A DNA stretch of 64,000 bases from CALINB01 sp938045325. GTDB lineage: Bacteria > Pseudomonadota > Alphaproteobacteria > Rhodospirillales > CALINB01. This document shows positions 60,282 to 64,000 of this stretch, one piece after another (the stretch's first letter is position 1; each line of letters starts with the position of its first letter). Location: assembly GCA_038114465.1 (NCBI GenBank), contig JAYNQW010000014.1:35442-99441 (forward strand). The letters are read 5' to 3'. The notes beneath the pieces were generated by a model. It was not told where the DNA came from. It saw only the letters and a list, made by a program, of their open reading frames with translations, and made no database searches. A program made the position numbers and the translations under genes.

Positions 60282-60518
60282 CTAATCATTATCGCCGCTA
60301 TCGCCGTCCGCAAAGTCTTCATCTGGGTCAATGCCGGATTCGAGCATTTCAATGCACATCTGATGGTCCGGGCTGCCAATTTCATATTCCTCCCAAGTAT
60401 CACCATCGAATTTACATCTTTCATCCCAATATGCCCGGGACGTCTGATCGGGGATTTCCAGTCCTTCACAGGAAACAAGAAAAAGTGCCGCTAGTATCAT
60501 ACTGAATATTTTGACCAT
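60282..60518 (-). CDS. small lipoprotein, paralogue A of three
   Basis: A 78-residue protein with a lipobox (ALFLVSC) at residue 17 and the core DERC-KFDGDTWEEYEIGSPDHQMC-IEMLESGIDPDED. The shared consensus of the three is C-x2-D-x2-T-[FW]-x4-E-x-G-x6-C-[IL]-x2-x-x-S-G-[IL] plus an acidic tail. It is the first gene of a likely three-gene operon. An AAAGGTAAAGCG site precedes the ATG. No family recognised. Confidence 0.66.
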   Translation of the reverse strand: MVKIFSMILAALFLVSCEGLEIPDQTSRAYWDERCKFDGDTWEEYEIGSPDHQMCIEMLESGIDPDEDFADGDSGDND

Positions 60519-60757
60519 CGCTTTACCTTTCCAGTTGGCAATTCAGTAAAACAATTTCTCTGAATGAATTAGGCCAAATTTTTGAGAATACAATTGTATA
60601 TTATTGCAATTTTATGGGTGCCGCCAAAATCAAGTTCCCGTGACGAACGTGAGATCTGCCCTCTAAGTCTTAAATTCTAATGGAAATTCAAGAACAATAA
60701 TAAGCCAGTCCCAGTAAAATTAAATTGACCATTGTCAGATTGGCTTAAGATTACCCC

Positions 60758-60822
60758 CTATAAGGATGGTCCAGCACTGATAACCCTGTTCAAACTTCCG
60801 GGCCCCTCGGGGCCCGGTTTTT
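60758..60822 (+). ncRNA. candidate small RNA with own promoter and terminator
   Basis: In the 336-bp gap 60519-60854, TTGACC (60725-60730) and TAAGAT (60746-60751) are 15 bases apart, a short promoter spacing. A strong hairpin terminator (60798-60817) with TTTTT ends about 65 bases further. No plus-strand ORF with a ribosome site lies between promoter and terminator, so a small RNA is the simplest reading. No family recognised. The rest of the gap shows nothing. Confidence 0.35.
60798..60822 (+). terminator. strong rho-independent terminator
   Basis: CCGGGCCCC and GGGGCCCGG pair perfectly over 9 bp with a two-base loop, then TTTTTC. There is no plus-strand coding gene upstream for several hundred bases. 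Confidence 0.85.
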
Positions 60823-60854
60823 CTTTGCAAATCAGCTAAATAACTGCCGGAGTA

Positions 60855-61523
60855 TTAGGCCGCCTTGGAAGGCTCTGCGTACCGGACATAATGTTTAATC
60901 AACACATCGTCTTCCAAAGATGTTCCAATAACGGATTTTCGCTGTTTCATCGCGGCAATCAGCGCCTTAATACGTTGGCAGGCATCGGGAATTTTAAAAC
61001 CACGATAATGTTCCGTGGCACATAAACGCTGGAAAAGCGGGAAAAATGTGATGTCGGTCAACGTCACTTTGTCGCCAAACCAAAATGGGCCATCGCCGCT
61101 CGTTTTAGCCAATCCTTCATTTTCGATAAAAAGCAAATCTTCCGCTAGTTTTTCCCGAAGCTTTTGCTGTTCAGTGGCATCCTGGCACATCAATAATGAT
61201 CGGTTTGCCGACATTGAGCGGGAATTGCAATGTTCGACCCAAATCCGGGCAAAGGCCCGATCGACAGGATCTTTTGGCATTAAAGACGGTTCGGGAAATA
61301 CCTCTTCAAGGTATTCGTTAATAACGGCACTCTCATAAATGATTTTGTCATCGTGTTTGAGAACCGGCACCTTGCCGTAGGGTGAGATTTCCAAAAACCA
61401 ATCCGGCTTATTTCGCAAATCGACTTCCGTGAAGATGAAATCAATCCCCTTTTCCATAAGGGCGATGCGGCTACGCTGTACGTAGGGACATGTTTTTGTA
61501 CTGATCAGTTCAATATGGGCCAT
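60855..61523 (-). CDS. glutathione S-transferase family protein (CPYV type)
   Basis: A 222-residue GST-like protein with IELISTKTCPYVQRSRIALM, so the active-site Cys is in CPYV as in glutaredoxins and omega-like or SspA-like GSTs. FLEISPYGKVPVLKHDDKIIYESAVI carries the cis-Pro and gamma-Glu-binding ES. The ATG at 61523 is chosen because AGGGA lies 11 bases upstream; an ATG 3 codons earlier sits on top of that site. May act in thiol transfer or dehydroascorbate reduction; specific role unknown. Confidence 0.9.
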   Translation of the reverse strand: MAHIELISTKTCPYVQRSRIALMEKGIDFIFTEVDLRNKPDWFLEISPYGKVPVLKHDDKIIYESAVINEYLEEVFPEPSLMPKDPVDRAFARIWVEHCNSRSMSANRSLLMCQDATEQQKLREKLAEDLLFIENEGLAKTSGDGPFWFGDKVTLTDITFFPLFQRLCATEHYRGFKIPDACQRIKALIAAMKQRKSVIGTSLEDDVLIKHYVRYAEPSKAA

Positions 61524-61746
61524 TTTTATCATTCCCTTGTAAATTTACTTGTCATACAGATATATGTATTATGCTTTTGGATAGGGCTATATATTGTATG
61601 TGACCACCATCACAGTAAATATATATGTCAGCATGTAATGTTGATGTAAGATTCGCGTCGTAAGAAGTTAAGAATTCGAGTTTGTGCATCGTCAGGATCA
61701 TAGCAGGGCAGGCTCTTTTGGAGAACCAAAGGAGACAAATGTGATT

Positions 61747-62172
61747 ATGAATACGATGAAAAAATATAACAGCAAATTATTGAGCATTACCGGATTAGCG
61801 CTGGCGGGCATCTTATTTGCGGCCAGCCCTGTTCAGGCGGATTGTGACAAGTTTCCGACAGTCCCCTGGTGGGGTAATCTTGATCATGAAAGGGTCGCCT
61901 CATTCGTTTCGAGAAAACATGACGGCGACTGGAATCCGTATATTGAAAAATGGTCGAAACAAGTCGACAAACTCAAAGGCGTTCATAAACGTGAAAGCTC
62001 TGTTTTCGTCCGGTACAAAGGTAAGAAAGTTAAAATTGCCGGCGATGCCTTAAAGAACTACATCAAGCTCGTCGAAAAACGCGTTACCGTCGTAAAGTGC
62101 CCAGCGCAAAATGCGAATTACGCAAATTTTGCGACTGCTGCCGGCAAAAAGAAGAAAAACAAAACGAAGTAA
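61747..62172 (+). CDS. secreted basic hypothetical protein
   Basis: A 141-residue protein with a clear signal peptide (MKKYNSKLLSITGLALAGIL, cleaved near VQA-DCDK). The mature part has PWWGNLDHERVASFVSRKHD and KRESSVFVRYKGKKVKIAGD, and ends in a Lys-rich tail. GGAG lies upstream; a GTG at 61741 has better spacing (6 bases) and is an alternative start. No family recognised. It is likely periplasmic or exported. Confidence 0.7.
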   Translation: MNTMKKYNSKLLSITGLALAGILFAASPVQADCDKFPTVPWWGNLDHERVASFVSRKHDGDWNPYIEKWSKQVDKLKGVHKRESSVFVRYKGKKVKIAGDALKNYIKLVEKRVTVVKCPAQNANYANFATAAGKKKKNKTK

Positions 62173-62253
62173 TTATCGGCAAAATTTTCAAACAACAAAA
62201 ACCCGTTTCACTAAGAACTGTTTTTTTTATATTAATTTCAATTGGTTACAGGC

Positions 62254-62664
62254 CTACCCCTCTTCAGGGACAGTCCCCAGTGAGTTGATTTCCCGGCCCG
62301 CGATCAAAACCTCATTGGTGGCTTTATCCATATACGTATCAAGCCGGGCACGCATATCTGGCGTAAGTGCGATTAATTTCGAACGGGCATCATCGGGATT
62401 ATCTGTTTCTTCTAATAATGCTTTCTCAATAGCCGTATCGACATACTTGCCGGCGGTATGTGCACTTTTTACGGCTTTCATATAACCCATGGCGTCAGTT
62501 TTCCTGACGGGTTGATCGGCACGCCACAAGTTTGTGAACAGATCCCAAAATGCGGCCGAATAAAAATCAGTGTCACCTTGAAAGATTTCGATCCAGGCTT
62601 CGCCAAACCGAAGCGTCATATCCAAGTAACTAAGTTTCTGCTCTCTATTGAATTGATGCGCCAT
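62254..62664 (-). CDS. hypothetical protein (phasin-like length, helical)
   Basis: A 136-residue, probably all-helical protein: AHQFNREQKLSYLDMTLRFG, FYSAAFWDLFTNLWRADQPV, AMGYMKAVKSAHTAGKYVDT. No signal peptide. The ribosome site is weak (AGAAAGAAC). No family recognised with confidence; it is similar in length to some phasin-like or DUF proteins, which is not evidence of function. Confidence 0.6.
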   Translation of the reverse strand: MAHQFNREQKLSYLDMTLRFGEAWIEIFQGDTDFYSAAFWDLFTNLWRADQPVRKTDAMGYMKAVKSAHTAGKYVDTAIEKALLEETDNPDDARSKLIALTPDMRARLDTYMDKATNEVLIAGREINSLGTVPEEG

Positions 62665-62948
62665 GCGTAAGTTCTTTCTGATTCAAGTCCTGACACCGGT
62701 AAAGACAAGCAATGGCCTGCCCAATGAATGACAAAACCTATAAATTATACCGCCCTCAAAAAATAGATTTGGACCCGATCGGCCCCAAACCCATATTTTG
62801 TCTGCTTTTTTAAGCCGTTAGGCGGACTTTATCGTGATCAAATTAATTTTGCAAACGATATTGACTTCAGTTATATATACAGTTATACATATATTTACAA
62901 ATACAGTTTTAAATGCATGTTTTAGACTTAATTGTCAGGAGGGTTAAA

Positions 62949-63440
62949 ATGAATTCGATGAAACAAAAACTCAGCTTGAGCTCCATTGCCGCCGTTGCAT
63001 TGATAGCTATGTTGTTATCCGGTTGCCAAACGAACGGGAACCAAAAGGAAATCGCCGGAACCTTACTCGGTGCCGGACTCGGTGGTTGGGCCGGTTCCAA
63101 CATCGGCAGCGGCAAAGGCCGTCTCGCCGCCGTTGCCGCCGGCACTTTAATCGGCGCATTTGCCGGGCGGAGCGTCGGTCAATCACTTGATCGTGCCGAC
63201 AAGCTCTATGCAAAAAACGCCTATCAGCAAGCCCAATATGCGCCGGTCGGCCAGCCTATTCATTGGAGCAATCCCCGGTCAGGAAATTCAGGTACCGTCA
63301 CACCGGTGCGTGAAGGCAGCCACCAAGCCACTGGTGAGTATTGCCGTGAATACCAGACAACGATCAATGTCGGCGGTCAAAGCCAGTCAGCTTACGGCAC
63401 CGCTTGCCGTCAACCGGATGGCAGTTGGAAGGTTATCTAA
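62949..63440 (+). CDS. glycine-zipper surface lipoprotein (17-kDa antigen-like)
   Basis: A 163-residue lipoprotein. AGGAGGG lies 7 bases upstream of the ATG. The signal peptide ends in the lipobox LLSGC at about residue 25. A glycine-zipper two-helix membrane motif follows (GTLLGAGLGGWAGSNIGSGK, GTLIGAFAGRSVGQSLDRAD), then a C-terminal domain with GEYCREYQTTINVGG and YGTACRQPDGSWKVI, as in the rickettsial 17-kDa surface antigen family. Outer membrane location expected. The AT-rich upstream region has TTGACT and TATACA boxes. Confidence 0.88.
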   Translation: MNSMKQKLSLSSIAAVALIAMLLSGCQTNGNQKEIAGTLLGAGLGGWAGSNIGSGKGRLAAVAAGTLIGAFAGRSVGQSLDRADKLYAKNAYQQAQYAPVGQPIHWSNPRSGNSGTVTPVREGSHQATGEYCREYQTTINVGGQSQSAYGTACRQPDGSWKVI

Positions 63441-63503
63441 CCGCCGAACGACAAATAAAAGATATTGGAAATTTCGAGGCGAACTCGAACCCCTCCCCCC
63501 TTG

Positions 63504-63532
63504 AGGCCCGGATTTTTCCGGGCCTTATTTTT
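63504..63532 (+). terminator. rho-independent terminator after the surface lipoprotein gene
   Basis: AGGCCCGG and CCGGGCCT pair over 8 bp around ATTTTT, followed by TATTTTTTA. Confidence 0.88.
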
Positions 63533-63563
63533 TAATTGGGTTATTTCTAACCGTCATAACAAA

Positions 63564-63902
63564 CTAAGCGGATCGCGAGCCACCGGCTTCTTGGAATTGA
63601 TCGATTTCGTCTTGAATGCGGTCTTGTTCCTGAGCCGTTACTTCAAACTGAACGGCAAACCCGCCCTCGTACTTTCTGACGACTTGCGCCGGAATTTTTT
63701 TATCCAAACTCTGAATGTGCATTTCGACAAAATCAAAATTGCTGAGCTGGCCGCTTGAAGAGTCAACGGCAACAGCAGCGCCGCCGCCGGAAATATCCTG
63801 AATGACACCGTGGAACTCGTCATTTTCGGCGACGCCGTGAAATGGCTTAGAAAACTCAACCCGTTTATGCCGCCTCGCCTCTTCAGCGCTACCAACTCTC
63901 AA
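63564..63902 (-). CDS. PilZ domain protein
   Basis: A 112-residue single PilZ domain. The c-di-GMP-binding motifs are present: RRHKRVEF (RxxxR type) and DISGGGAAV (D-x-S-x-x-G). It probably senses c-di-GMP. The start is uncertain: a TTG at 63902 gives the longest frame, and an in-frame TGA stands just before it. The left end of an IS element begins 8 bases upstream, so the natural 5' end or promoter may have been cut off or changed by the insertion. Confidence 0.85.
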   Translation of the reverse strand: MRVGSAEEARRHKRVEFSKPFHGVAENDEFHGVIQDISGGGAAVAVDSSSGQLSNFDFVEMHIQSLDKKIPAQVVRKYEGGFAVQFEVTAQEQDRIQDEIDQFQEAGGSRSA

Positions 63903-63910
63903 TCGTCAGC

Positions 63911-64000
63911 TGATCCTCCCCCTGTGATTTGGTCCACCGTCTATCATAGGAAACGGAGGATCGAAGATGGCAACCAAACGACACACACCGGAAGAAATTG
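63911..64000 (+). mobile_element. left end of an IS3-family element with orfA start
   Basis: TGATCCTCCCCCTGTGATTT at 63911 has the TG start and C-rich form of IS3-family terminal repeats. GGAGG then precedes an ATG at 63967 reading MATKRHTPEEI, the usual beginning of an IS3-type OrfA (helix-turn-helix protein). The rest is beyond the window, so completeness and target duplication cannot be seen. Confidence 0.7.
63967..64000 (+). CDS. IS3-family transposase OrfA, N-terminus only
   Basis: Eleven codons in the window: MATKRHTPEEI. This opening is shared by many IS3-family OrfA proteins. GGAGGA lies 6 bases upstream. Cut by the window edge. Confidence 0.65.
   Translation, partial: MATKRHTPEEI

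Noticed and set aside
1..64000. CRISPR arrays, prophage or toxin-antitoxin modules
   Set aside because: No regularly spaced direct repeats, phage structural genes or recognisable toxin-antitoxin pairs were seen on either strand.

Overview
The window looks like a chromosomal segment of an alphaproteobacterium, probably of the Rhodospirillales type. The reasons are a full-order nuoA-L complex I operon with alphaproteobacterial subunit sizes, the tig-clpP-clpX-lon-HU order, DUF1127-type small proteins preceded by a perfect TTAA-N7-TTAAC (CtrA-type) box, and a base composition near 50% GC. No genus can be named from the sequence alone.

Layout. 1-9.5 kb: nuoA to nuoL (nuoL cut by the window edge), transcribed leftwards, behind tRNA-Asp. 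9.8-20 kb: an accessory metabolic block with an enolase-superfamily enzyme, a PEP-mutase/isocitrate-lyase family enzyme, a Rieske protein, two genes that only make sense if an in-frame UGA is read as selenocysteine (a GrdB/PrdB-like protein and a DsbA/FrnE-like oxidoreductase), a hydratase, an AceE-like E1 enzyme and a two-domain metallophosphoesterase. 20-28.4 kb: isopropylmalate/isocitrate dehydrogenase family enzyme, tRNA-Val, HU, Lon, ClpX, ClpP, trigger factor, tRNA-Leu. 28.5-36 kb: ornithine cyclodeaminase family enzyme, malonyl-CoA decarboxylase, NAD(P)HX repair enzyme, dCMP deaminase and two tandem SLC13-like carriers. 36-48.3 kb: two DUF1127-like peptides, then a CoA-thioester degradation block (OYE, SDR, hydroxyacyl-CoA dehydrogenase, enoyl-CoA hydratase; divergent acyl-CoA dehydrogenase, DUF35 protein, thiolase), a frameshifted TctC-like binding protein, pirin and an ADP-forming acyl-CoA synthetase. 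48.4-58.9 kb: DUF302 (frameshifted), CopD-like, hydrolase-OsmC fusion, maleylacetoacetate isomerase-like GST (frameshifted), Ldh2-type dehydrogenase, Nudix, and a sulfur amino acid group (cysteine synthase, sulfurtransferase, cystathionine beta-lyase), hisI and a GST. 58.9-64 kb: a 548 bp gap, a YjfB-like peptide, three paralogous lipoproteins, a candidate small RNA, a GST, secreted or hypothetical proteins, a PilZ protein and the left end of an IS3-family element.

The most notable content is the pair of predicted selenoproteins 0.9 kb apart. In each, the UGA sits exactly where the family has its redox residue, reading continues in frame for a full-length homologous protein, and a stem-loop meeting the bacterial SECIS geometry follows. 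Also of interest are a 19-bp identical element upstream of the AceE-like gene and the acyl-CoA synthetase gene 30 kb apart, and a tandem family of three small cysteine-containing lipoproteins. Three genes between 44 and 51.5 kb carry single-base frameshifts (four in total), mostly at short homopolymers; these may be assembly errors or real decay.
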